Of a DNA stretch of 20,919 bases, positions 14,520-20,751 are shown in pieces. The number at the start of each line of letters is the position of its first letter. Within the stretch, counting starts at the first letter, position 1. The DNA is from a virus. Position numbers and translations under genes: made by a program. The stretch lies in IMG/VR virus record IMGVR_UViG_3300017788_000217, positions 1 through 20,919 of that record; one strand, written 5' to 3'. The notes beneath the pieces were generated by a model. It was given only the letters and a program-made list of their open reading frames with translations. It made no database searches and was not told the DNA's origin.

Positions 14520-15295
14520 TGAAGGTTAATCCCAATATCATAAGATCTATCAATTCTTCTGATTTTATTCCTCTTCCAAACATAACAGTTCAAAATTTTG
14601 AACAACTCAAATGGAAAGGTGATGATATATCTGGATCTTGGGATTTTTTTGGATCAGATGATTATAATAATTATCAAAATAATTTAAAAATACAAACCCC
14701 AAACTGGTATTATAGGCATAATCATATAAAATATACTCTTAATTCACATGGGTATAGATCAAAAGAATTCAAAGATATTAATTGGAAAGATTCTATAGTT
14801 ATTTTTGGTTGCTCGTATATCTTTGGGACTGGTGTGGATGATTCACATACAATACCTGCATTCTTAGAAAAACTTTGTAAAACATCTGTAATTAATTTGG
14901 GAATGGGTGGGTCATCCATACAATTTGCCTTACATAATTCTTTAATGCTTTATAAAAAGTATGGTTCTCCAAAATGTGTCATTTATGGGATGCCAGGTAT
15001 TACAAGATATTTGATGTATCAAAGAAATCATGTAGAATTAAAACTTGATTGTGATAATACTAAACTTGTAGATCATTTGGTTCCTTTTAATCTTGTAAAT
15101 GTTGAGTTAATTAGGAATTTATGGGAAAATAGGAGTCAATATTATGAATTTTCATTATTTCCAACAACATCAAAAATATTAGGATGTGATTTGTTTCATC
15201 CTATCCCCGATGATTATGCCAGGGACATGAGTCATCCTGGTATTGAATCCAACAAATTAATCGCACAAAAGATTTACAACACCTTCAGTTTATGA
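14519..15295 (+). CDS. SGNH/GDSL-like hydrolase (copy 2), GTG start
   Basis: This 258-residue paralogue of the 12749 product has block I as IVIFGCSYIFGTG (candidate nucleophile S99), NLGMGGSS from N126, and an intact DxxH pair at D236-M-S-H239 followed by Pro-Gly. The Asp-His pair and order match the SGNH hydrolase fold, with GCS replacing the GDS of block I. The GTG at 14519 overlaps the upstream stop (TAGTG) and gives a length equal to the paralogue. The shared N-terminal module (WYYRHNHIKYTLNSHGYRSKEF) points to a common origin. The substrate could be an acyl group on a glycan or lipid; it is not visible here. Confidence 0.8.
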   Translation: MKVNPNIIRSINSSDFIPLPNITVQNFEQLKWKGDDISGSWDFFGSDDYNNYQNNLKIQTPNWYYRHNHIKYTLNSHGYRSKEFKDINWKDSIVIFGCSYIFGTGVDDSHTIPAFLEKLCKTSVINLGMGGSSIQFALHNSLMLYKKYGSPKCVIYGMPGITRYLMYQRNHVELKLDCDNTKLVDHLVPFNLVNVELIRNLWENRSQYYEFSLFPTTSKILGCDLFHPIPDDYARDMSHPGIESNKLIAQKIYNTFSL

Positions 15296-15405
15296 TTAAA
15301 TATGTTAAGAAGATATTCAATACATTTTTAGAATATCTTGAGAATCAAAAAAGTAAAAGATTGGCCAAGCAATTAAGTAAAGAAGATCCTTTTATTTACA
15401 AGTAA
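15292..15405 (+). CDS. Very small basic protein, 37 residues
   Basis: An ATG overlapping the SGNH stop (ATGA) opens a 37-codon frame that ends just before the ATG of the AbrB-like gene at 15408. The product, starting MIKYVKKIFNTFLEYLEN, is lysine-rich and could form an amphipathic helix. Support is positional only; it may be a real small protein or a coupling spacer. Confidence 0.5.
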   Translation: MIKYVKKIFNTFLEYLENQKSKRLAKQLSKEDPFIYK

Positions 15406-15407
15406 TC

Positions 15408-15710
15408 ATGACAAAAATTTATGAGTCTCCTGATAAAGGAGAGACTATTAGAGAAAGAGAATTTAATCAGGTATCTGAACCTAAAAAGACTTGGACTTTG
15501 GAAGTTGAGAAGGTTCATGAAGAATATTTTATTAGTCTCCCAGATGATCTGCTTGATGCTGCTAACTTAAAGGAGGGTGACAATGTAGAATGGGTTGACA
15601 ATGGAGATGGTTCATTTATTATGAAAAAACTTCCTCCAATGACTTATGATGATATGATTGCTGAAGGTTGGACAATGACTGCAGATGGATTTTGGATAAA
15701 GGATAAATAA
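15408..15710 (+). CDS. AbrB/MazE-like (SpoVT-AbrB fold) protein
   Basis: Residues about 30-75 of the 100-residue product fit the swapped-hairpin AbrB/MazE fold: TWTLEVEKVHEEYFISLPDDLLDAANLKEGDNVEWVDNGDGSFIMKK, in outline a strand, the SLPDDLL loop, the LKEGD turn and a final strand. The C-terminal tail (MTYDDMIAEGWTM) is an extension. Such proteins bind DNA as dimers, either as antitoxins or as transcription regulators. No toxin gene (MazF- or PIN-like) lies beside it, so it is more likely a phage regulator. Confidence 0.8.
   Translation: MTKIYESPDKGETIREREFNQVSEPKKTWTLEVEKVHEEYFISLPDDLLDAANLKEGDNVEWVDNGDGSFIMKKLPPMTYDDMIAEGWTMTADGFWIKDK
15702..15709 (+). promoter_or_regulatory. T4-late-like promoter element before the tail-tip genes
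   Basis: GATAAATA at 15702-15709 differs at one base from the T4 late promoter core TATAAATA. A second similar element, GTAAATAA, lies at 15711-15718. The tail-fibre gene starts at 15737, so the spacing suits a late transcript. The element is A+T-rich and overlaps a stop codon, so chance is possible. Confidence 0.45.
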
Positions 15711-15736
15711 GTAAATAAAAGAAATATTATTGTAAG

Positions 15737-16300
15737 ATGGCAGCAACATTAACCGCTACTGGTTTAACCTTTGATGACGGAACTTCATTAAATTCAAAGT
15801 ATGGAGTTTTGGCACAAGGAACAGTATCGGTATTTTTTCAATCCTCAGCACCAACTGGATGGACAAAAGTTACCACTCATAATGATAAAGCACTGAGAGT
15901 TGTGTCTGGAACTGGTGGTGATTTTGGATTTGGTGGAGTATCTGGTGCTGGTGGATTGTCATTTAGCACAGTATTTCCAAGTAGCACTTCTCCAGTTAGT
16001 GTTAGTTTTAGTGCCGCAGTTCCTGTAAGTGGAACTGTTGGAGATACAACATTAACAACTTCACAAATACCGAATCATACTCATAACTCTCTTACTGGAG
16101 GAAGTGCATCTGCTGCTAGTGGGGGGTCTAGTTTTTTGGTAAGTGGAACAAATAATACTGGTGGAGTTGTATCTGCTGGGGGAATTGGAGGATCACATAA
16201 TCACCCATTCAGTGGTAATATAAATTTTACTGCAACTGGTAGTGGAACAATTGACCTGAGATTACAGTACATCGACGTTATTCTCTGCTCTTTTAATTAA
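15737..16300 (+). CDS. Tail-fibre/collar-like tip protein (copy 1)
   Basis: The 187-residue product is rich in Gly, Ser and Thr and has the collar-type pattern PTGWTKVTTHNDKALRVVSGTGG at about residues 39-61, an IPNHTH (H114, H116), SHNHPFSG (H154, H156) and the ending LQYIDVILC. Paired HxH motifs near the C-terminus recall metal-binding fibre tips such as T4 gp37 and gp12. It is probably a virion surface protein for host attachment. It is followed after one base by a clear paralogue and preceded by a late-promoter-like element. The start ATG is the first in frame; no strong Shine-Dalgarno sequence is visible. Confidence 0.82.
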   Translation: MAATLTATGLTFDDGTSLNSKYGVLAQGTVSVFFQSSAPTGWTKVTTHNDKALRVVSGTGGDFGFGGVSGAGGLSFSTVFPSSTSPVSVSFSAAVPVSGTVGDTTLTTSQIPNHTHNSLTGGSASAASGGSSFLVSGTNNTGGVVSAGGIGGSHNHPFSGNINFTATGSGTIDLRLQYIDVILCSFN

Positions 16301-16301
16301 T

Positions 16302-16877
16302 ATGGCAAGACTAACTTCTACTGGCATTTTATTTGATATTGCAGATACTACAAATTCTATTAATAGTTTTTATTGGTTGTATCCTGCTGGAACTGTAAAG
16401 GTTTTTTATCAAGCAGCAGCACCAACGGGATGGACTAGACTTTCTACTCAGAATAATAAAGCATTGCGTGTTGTTTCTGGAACAGGTGGTGGATCTGGAG
16501 GAACAACAAATTTTACAACAGTGTTGTCATCAGCAGTTGGTAATTTATCTGTAAGTATCAATAATACAATTCCAGTTGGATTAGCACCTAGCACTACACA
16601 AAATGTTGGTAATACGACGTTGGCATTGTCTCAATTACCAGATCACGTTCATGTGGGATTAACTGGAGGTACAGGAGGTTCTGGTGCTACTCCTTTTAGT
16701 TTTGCTGGAAGTAGACTTATATTTGGTGGTGTTCCTACAAGTGGAATGATACAAAGCACTGGTGGTGGTTCTCATACTCACCCATTTAGTGGATCTGTAA
16801 CCATAAATGAGATAAGAAATTATGGATTGAATTTATCAGTGCAATACATAGACACTATCATTTGCTCATTAAACTAA
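16302..16877 (+). CDS. Tail-fibre/collar-like tip protein (copy 2)
   Basis: This 191-residue paralogue of the preceding gene has PTGWTRLSTQNNKALRVVSGTGG (41-63), QLPDHVH (H115, H117), SHTHPFSG (H158, H160) and the end VQYIDTIICSLN. The first and last segments are conserved while the middle (residues 64-105 and 120-155) differs strongly, as expected for receptor-binding loops under selection. It may form hetero- or homotrimers with copy 1, or the two may recognise different hosts. Confidence 0.82.
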   Translation: MARLTSTGILFDIADTTNSINSFYWLYPAGTVKVFYQAAAPTGWTRLSTQNNKALRVVSGTGGGSGGTTNFTTVLSSAVGNLSVSINNTIPVGLAPSTTQNVGNTTLALSQLPDHVHVGLTGGTGGSGATPFSFAGSRLIFGGVPTSGMIQSTGGGSHTHPFSGSVTINEIRNYGLNLSVQYIDTIICSLN

Positions 16878-16880
16878 ATA

Positions 16881-16889
16881 TGTTATAAT
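16881..16889 (+). promoter_or_regulatory. Extended -10 promoter for the 16913-19295 unit
   Basis: TGT followed by a perfect TATAAT (16884-16889) makes a TGN extended -10 in the 35-base gap after the tail-tip genes; the -35 region is poor. The ATG is 23 bases downstream. CTAAATA just upstream (16874-16880) also resembles a late promoter, so the unit may be read both early and late. Confidence 0.6.
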
Positions 16890-16912
16890 ACAATTAATAT
16901 TCTGATGTAATC

Positions 16913-17248
16913 ATGGCTCAAATCAAACCTGGAAACTTTTGTCCTCTTATTCAATCCGATTGTAAAGGTCTTGAATGCTCTTGGTATGCCCAAATTAGAG
17001 GAACTAATCCAAATACAGGTGAACCAGTGGATGAATGGGCATGTGCTATTAATTGGTTACCAATGTTAATGATTGAAAATTCTCAACAACAACGTTCGAC
17101 TGGTGCAGCGGTAGAATCGTTTAGAAATGAGATGGTAAAAGCAAATGAAAGTAATATTAATGTTTTGTCCGCTGCTGCTCAAATGCTGCAACATGCAAGA
17201 GAGAATAAAGTTCTAACTGCTAACGTTCAAGAGGTAACAGAAGAATGA
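16913..17248 (+). CDS. Unknown protein with N-terminal cysteine cluster, 111 residues
   Basis: The N-terminal 45 residues contain four cysteines (C9, C17, C22, C43) in FCPLIQSDCKGLECSWY and EWACAIN, which could bind zinc or an iron-sulfur cluster. The rest is helical (ESFRNEMVKANESNINVLSAAAQML). It starts 23 bases after an extended -10 promoter and ends in an ATGA overlap with the next gene. No family recognised. Confidence 0.85.
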   Translation: MAQIKPGNFCPLIQSDCKGLECSWYAQIRGTNPNTGEPVDEWACAINWLPMLMIENSQQQRSTGAAVESFRNEMVKANESNINVLSAAAQMLQHARENKVLTANVQEVTEE

Positions 17249-18144
17249 AAAAATTTACATTAATTGAACAGGATCGATACATTGGTATTGATGATATTGG
17301 TATTTTCTTCGATGAAGATAAATGGTCTTTTGTAGACATAGAGCATATTTGGGCAATTCAGTGGCGTGCTGATGGAACTGAAAATGGCAATGGGTGGGTT
17401 GAATATGATTCTCCAGTCCCAAATACTCCTTGTACTCTTGCAGACCTAAAGCAGTATGTTGACCATTTTGATGCTGAATATGAGCGTCAAATGCTTATAA
17501 AGAGAGAGAAAGAAGAAGAAGATAGTAAAAAAAATCTCTCATGGCAAGATGCCATGAAGGAATTAGAAGAGCAAATGGAAGAGATGCAAAAGCGTCATGA
17601 GCAAAATATTGAGATTATGGGGGAAGATCATGATCATCAAATTGAAAAAGTTCATGAACGTATGGAAGAGATGCAAAAGCGTCATGAGCAAAATATTGGG
17701 ATTATGGGGAAAGATCATGATCATCAAATTGAAAAAGTTCATGAACGTGTAGCAGAAACACACGAAAATCTATTTTATTCTTTAGACACCTTACAAGATA
17801 ACATTGAAGAGAGTAAAACTGCATTCCAATCCGAACGTGGATATGATAATATCACCATTTTTGATGGCAGTGTAGACCCATCTCTATTTGATGATTCTGT
17901 TGATGAGTCATTCTTCGATGATAACAATACAGAATCTTTGTTAGATGGATATGATATGCAACAATTGAACAATAAACTCTTGGATGATACTATCAAAGAC
18001 TTTTCTAACATTGATTTAAGTGTATTGGATAGTGAGTTTAATCTTGAACTATTGTTTGAGGAAGACCCAACTGAGCAAGTTGTAAGTGAGATTGAAGAAT
18101 TGATTGAAGAAGTTGAAAATGAAGAGGATTCCACCACTAAATGA
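17245..18144 (+). CDS. Acidic coiled-coil protein with internal 29-residue repeat
   Basis: The 299-residue product has three parts. The N-terminal 85 residues (KKFTLIEQDRYIGIDDIGIFFD, then WAIQWRADGTENGNGWVEY) are globular and contain two aromatic strands. Residues about 86-185 form a charged coiled coil with two nearly identical 29-residue units (111-139 and 140-168) carrying EEMQKRHEQNI and DHDHQIEKVHER. The remainder is very acidic with loose SVDPSLFDD/SVDESFFDD-like units. No signal peptide or membrane segment. It could be a scaffold or binding protein; function unknown. It is coupled by ATGA overlap to the genes on both sides. Confidence 0.85.
   Translation: MKKFTLIEQDRYIGIDDIGIFFDEDKWSFVDIEHIWAIQWRADGTENGNGWVEYDSPVPNTPCTLADLKQYVDHFDAEYERQMLIKREKEEEDSKKNLSWQDAMKELEEQMEEMQKRHEQNIEIMGEDHDHQIEKVHERMEEMQKRHEQNIGIMGKDHDHQIEKVHERVAETHENLFYSLDTLQDNIEESKTAFQSERGYDNITIFDGSVDPSLFDDSVDESFFDDNNTESLLDGYDMQQLNNKLLDDTIKDFSNIDLSVLDSEFNLELLFEEDPTEQVVSEIEELIEEVENEEDSTTK
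17575..17748 (+). repeat. 87-bp in-frame tandem duplication, two copies
   Basis: Copy one spans 17575-17661 and copy two 17662-17748. By eye they differ at about two bases (GAGATT against GGGATT, and GGGGGAAG against GGGGAAAG). The unit length is a multiple of three, so the reading frame is kept, adding 29 residues. The near identity indicates a recent duplication. Confidence 0.93.
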
Positions 18145-19295
18145 TTTCTAAATTATTTGAAGACAACTATCTAGTTGTTCCTAATTTTATATCATCCCAC
18201 AAAGCAAAGCAATTAGCAGAAGATTTTAAACAATATGCAGATACTTATGATCTAAAAGAAGATCCTCAAGTATCTGATTGTAAAAGTAAGTATGATTACA
18301 TTTCTTTTGTTGAATTGCTATGTGAAAAAACAACTACAGTATCTCAGTTAATTGGAGAGACTGTAGTTCCAACATATTCTTATGCAAGAATCTATCAACA
18401 AGGTAATGAATTAAAACCTCATGTTGATAAGTGCCAGTGTGAGATATCTTTAACTGTTAATTTAGATTGTGATGAACCATGGGCAATATGGATTGAAACT
18501 CCTAAAAAGATAAAAAAAGAGGTAGTTTTAAATCCAGGTGATGCAATGCTTTATTTGGGCATGGAGGGTCTTCATTGGAGAGAACCATTCAAAGGAAAAT
18601 ATTGTAATCAGGTGTTCTTACATTATGTAAGAAGTCGTGGACCTTATTTTGCTAGTTACTTTGATAAAAACCACAGAATAACCAATGATACTATTAAACC
18701 AGTTGAGAATAAAGTTACTGTGTCTAAAAGTTTGAATAGCGTTGCAAGTTATATTAAAATCTATGATGATATTCTTACAAAAGAAGAATGTGACTTCATC
18801 ATAGAAGAATATAAGAATGCAGTGGAGTGGAGAACATCAGAAATTGGTGTGAGTGGTAATCAAAATACCTCAGTCAGAAATTGTGATATTATTAATATAT
18901 CTCTGGGTCATGTAATTGATGCCAATCAAGATATTAGAAAGAGAATAGATGATATTCTTTTTAATAAATCTGCACTTGCTGCAAAAAAGTATATTGCAGA
19001 CTTTCCTGATTGTTTTTTACAGTCTGATAGTGGATATGACCTTTTAAGATATCAAGAGGGTGGGTATTATATTCAGCACACTGATAACTTTAAGACACAA
19101 CCTAGAACGGTGTCTATGTCATTTAATTTGAATGATGATTATATTGGTGGTGAGTTTGCATTCTTTGATAGAGAGATGCAAATTAGAACAAGACCAGGTT
19201 CTGTTGTTGTATTCCCATCCAACTTCATGTATCCTCATGAGGTTATGCCTGTTATTAAAGGAACACGATACTCAATTGTCACCTGGTTCACTTGA
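18141..19295 (+). CDS. Protein with two 2OG/Fe(II) oxygenase domains in tandem
   Basis: The 384-residue product holds two oxygenase-type domains. The N-terminal domain (about 1-170) has H94-V-D96 in LKPHVDKC and a distal H145 in GLHWRE, preceded by NPGDAMLYLG, but no Arg at the usual 2-oxoglutarate position (CNQVFLHYV follows). The C-terminal domain (about 200-384) is a textbook prolyl-4-hydroxylase-like core: YDDILTKEECDFII entry helix, H313-T-D315 with YQEGGYYIQHTD, distal H366 in YPHEVMP, and R376 in KGTRYSIVTWF. The second domain is probably the active hydroxylase; the first may be degenerate or use a different cosubstrate contact. The substrate could be a protein side chain or a small molecule. 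It starts with an ATGA overlap, and its stop codon lies within a -35 box. Confidence 0.9.
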   Translation: MISKLFEDNYLVVPNFISSHKAKQLAEDFKQYADTYDLKEDPQVSDCKSKYDYISFVELLCEKTTTVSQLIGETVVPTYSYARIYQQGNELKPHVDKCQCEISLTVNLDCDEPWAIWIETPKKIKKEVVLNPGDAMLYLGMEGLHWREPFKGKYCNQVFLHYVRSRGPYFASYFDKNHRITNDTIKPVENKVTVSKSLNSVASYIKIYDDILTKEECDFIIEEYKNAVEWRTSEIGVSGNQNTSVRNCDIINISLGHVIDANQDIRKRIDDILFNKSALAAKKYIADFPDCFLQSDSGYDLLRYQEGGYYIQHTDNFKTQPRTVSMSFNLNDDYIGGEFAFFDREMQIRTRPGSVVVFPSNFMYPHEVMPVIKGTRYSIVTWFT

Positions 19296-19320
19296 CAACG
19301 ATTGCACTTGCTGGTATATT
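19292..19320 (+). promoter_or_regulatory. Strong sigma-70 promoter with extended -10
   Basis: TTGACA (19292-19297), exactly 17 bases, then TATATT (19315-19320) preceded by TGG make a near-consensus promoter. The upstream stop codon TGA is inside the -35 box. The ATG at 19344 lies 23 bases downstream. This is the best promoter in the window. Confidence 0.85.
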
Positions 19321-19343
19321 ATCAATAGTTGTTATTTTATTTG

Positions 19344-19565
19344 ATGGCACTGTCTCAATCTGTTGAAACAAGTCTGAAGGAAGCAGAATCTTCTCTTCGT
19401 AACGCCCTGTCCTATGCTGCTCGTCAAGAACGTTCTGTGGTTTGTAATGCAATCTCAAAGTTGATTGTTGACATTGACCACATTATGAGCTTTGATGGTC
19501 TTCTGGATAAACTGGAAAAGAGAATGGAGGGGGATAAAGGAACTTGGGGTCCGTTTGGTTCGTAA
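19344..19565 (+). CDS. Small helical unknown protein, 73 residues
   Basis: The ATG at 19344 is chosen over the in-frame TTG at 19329 because it is at the normal distance from the strong promoter. The product, beginning MALSQSVETSLKEAESSLRN, is largely helical and has a Gly-rich end (GDKGTWGPFGS). The upstream promoter is near consensus, so it should be well expressed early in infection. No family recognised. Confidence 0.82.
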   Translation: MALSQSVETSLKEAESSLRNALSYAARQERSVVCNAISKLIVDIDHIMSFDGLLDKLEKRMEGDKGTWGPFGS

Positions 19566-19570
19566 AGTTT

Positions 19571-19579
19571 TGTTACAAT
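19571..19579 (+). promoter_or_regulatory. Extended -10 promoter-like element
   Basis: TGT followed by TACAAT (19574-19579) lies just after the stop of the preceding gene. No good -35 is seen. A second element of the same kind, TGTTAGAAT, occurs at 19624-19632. Confidence 0.45.
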
Positions 19580-19623
19580 ACTCTAAAAACAATATTAAGG
19601 ATTACAACTTTATGATTAAATAA

Positions 19624-19632
19624 TGTTAGAAT
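19624..19632 (+). promoter_or_regulatory. Second extended -10 element, closer to the 19662 start
   Basis: TGT followed by TAGAAT (19627-19632) lies 29 bases before the ATG at 19662, the same distance as the other promoters here have to their genes. It overlaps the alternative ATG at 19623. ATTAAATA at 19614-19621 may add a late-type element. Confidence 0.45.
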
Positions 19633-19661
19633 ATGCTGACAATTTACGGGAGCGATCTAGC

Positions 19662-19826
19662 ATGACAATTTCCACCAATTCAAACAGCAAACTCACTGAA
19701 GATGAATGGCAGGAGATGATCGCTCTTAGGAATGCAATTAACACCAATCCAGCAACAGTTCACCCAGAAAAAATGGAGCAGTTTACTGAGTATCTTGTTC
19801 GTAGTATGAGGGAGATGGGAGCATAA
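19662..19826 (+). CDS. Small unknown protein, 54 residues
   Basis: The conserved-looking part is MTISTNSNSKLTEDEWQEM followed by a helical region (ALRNAINTNPATVHPEKMEQFTEYLVRSMREMG). The start at 19662 is preferred because GGGAG lies about 9 bases upstream and a promoter -10 at 19627-19632 would otherwise fall inside the gene. A longer version from the ATG at 19623 would add MLEYADNLRERSS and cannot be excluded. Function unknown. Confidence 0.75.
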   Translation: MTISTNSNSKLTEDEWQEMIALRNAINTNPATVHPEKMEQFTEYLVRSMREMGA

Positions 19827-19848
19827 GATTATAGATAATATATCTTAT
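19823..19848 (+). other. Inverted repeat between two small genes
   Basis: ATAAGAT (19823-19829) pairs perfectly with ATCTTAT (19842-19848) across a 12-base A+T-rich loop. No T-run follows, so it is not a typical terminator. It lies directly before the gene at 19859 and could be an operator or a weak RNA structure. Confidence 0.4.
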
Positions 19849-19858
19849 CTCAGCTAAA

Positions 19859-20347
19859 ATGGATTCTGATTTACTTGAATTATACAACAAAGGTGTAAAA
19901 ACAAAGGAAGATATAGAGTCGGATTATAAGAGCAGACTGGAAGAAAAAGAACGTGTTAAAAGCACGATTCTCCTTAAAACTGGTCTGCTTTGTCTTAGAT
20001 TAACTGAAGACTATTTTAGAGAGACTCGTTATATTTTAAGTAGAAGAGAGTTGGAAGAGGGTGAAACAGTAGAGATTAAGTATAAAAGAAGAGAACTTGA
20101 TAATAACTTGGATATTGGTTCTTTTGTTATAGATGATGACAATAGAAAATATTATCGAATCTTACAATTAACTGATACTGATACTCCAAAAACACATTGT
20201 TTTGTTGACATGAAGACTGGTATTGTGTATAAAGCACGTAACTCTACATCTGCAAATAAAAAACTGGCATGGGATATTGATGAATGCATTAGGGTAGCAG
20301 ATTGGAGAGGATATTACTTAAATGAGGATCCAAAAATAGGAGAATAA
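19859..20347 (+). CDS. Unknown protein, 162 residues
   Basis: The N-terminal third is helical and charged (LLELYNKGVKTKEDIESDYK, then LEEKERVKSTILL). The C-terminal half has strands and the segment THCFVDMKTGIVYKARNSTSANKKLAWDID, which resembles a small conserved phage domain I cannot name. The ATG at 19859 is the first in frame. An AGGAGA near its end serves the next gene, which starts three bases after the stop. Confidence 0.82.
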   Translation: MDSDLLELYNKGVKTKEDIESDYKSRLEEKERVKSTILLKTGLLCLRLTEDYFRETRYILSRRELEEGETVEIKYKRRELDNNLDIGSFVIDDDNRKYYRILQLTDTDTPKTHCFVDMKTGIVYKARNSTSANKKLAWDIDECIRVADWRGYYLNEDPKIGE

Positions 20348-20349
20348 TC

Positions 20350-20751
20350 ATGGGAATGTTTGACACAGTTAAAAGTTCTTACGATCTTGGTCCAGGTTAT
20401 CAAAAGGAATTACAAACAAAAGATCTAGATTGTGTAATGCATCATTACTGGATTGATCCAGTTGGTAGATTGTTTTTGATTGATGATTCTCATATTGCCG
20501 ACTTTGTACAAATAAATGAGGGTGATGATGAATATGATCCTAAAAGATTATATTTAAATTATAAATGGGTTCCAAATGGTATTCATGGTAAAGTGAGACC
20601 AGTTTATCATTATGGTGTTGTGGAGGTTTATCCTGCTATGTGGGATTCCAAATATTCACCTTGGCCTAGTTGTCAATTATATTTTAGATATGGTATGATT
20701 GAGAAGGTAGTTCAAGAAACAGAACGATTTCAACTAGCAAGAGGTTATTGA
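20350..20751 (+). CDS. Conserved phage protein of unknown function, 133 residues
   Basis: The product begins MGMFDTVKSSYDLGPGYQKE and continues QTKDLDCVMHHYWIDPVGRLFLID, a pattern I have met in many hypothetical proteins of cyanophages and other tailed phages. It is rich in aromatic residues (HHYW, YNYKW-like, YFRYGM). No catalytic motif is recognised. AGGAGA lies 6 bases before the ATG, a good ribosome binding site. The next gene starts on the base after its stop codon. Confidence 0.85.
   Translation: MGMFDTVKSSYDLGPGYQKELQTKDLDCVMHHYWIDPVGRLFLIDDSHIADFVQINEGDDEYDPKRLYLNYKWVPNGIHGKVRPVYHYGVVEVYPAMWDSKYSPWPSCQLYFRYGMIEKVVQETERFQLARGY

Noticed and set aside
17575-17748. CRISPR-like direct repeat
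   Set aside because: Only two adjacent copies with no spacer and an intact reading frame; this is an internal gene duplication.
17775-18137. Ser/Asn-rich minus-strand frame
   Set aside because: It is the antisense of the acidic C-terminal half of the coiled-coil protein; the composition is explained by GAT/GAA codons read backwards.
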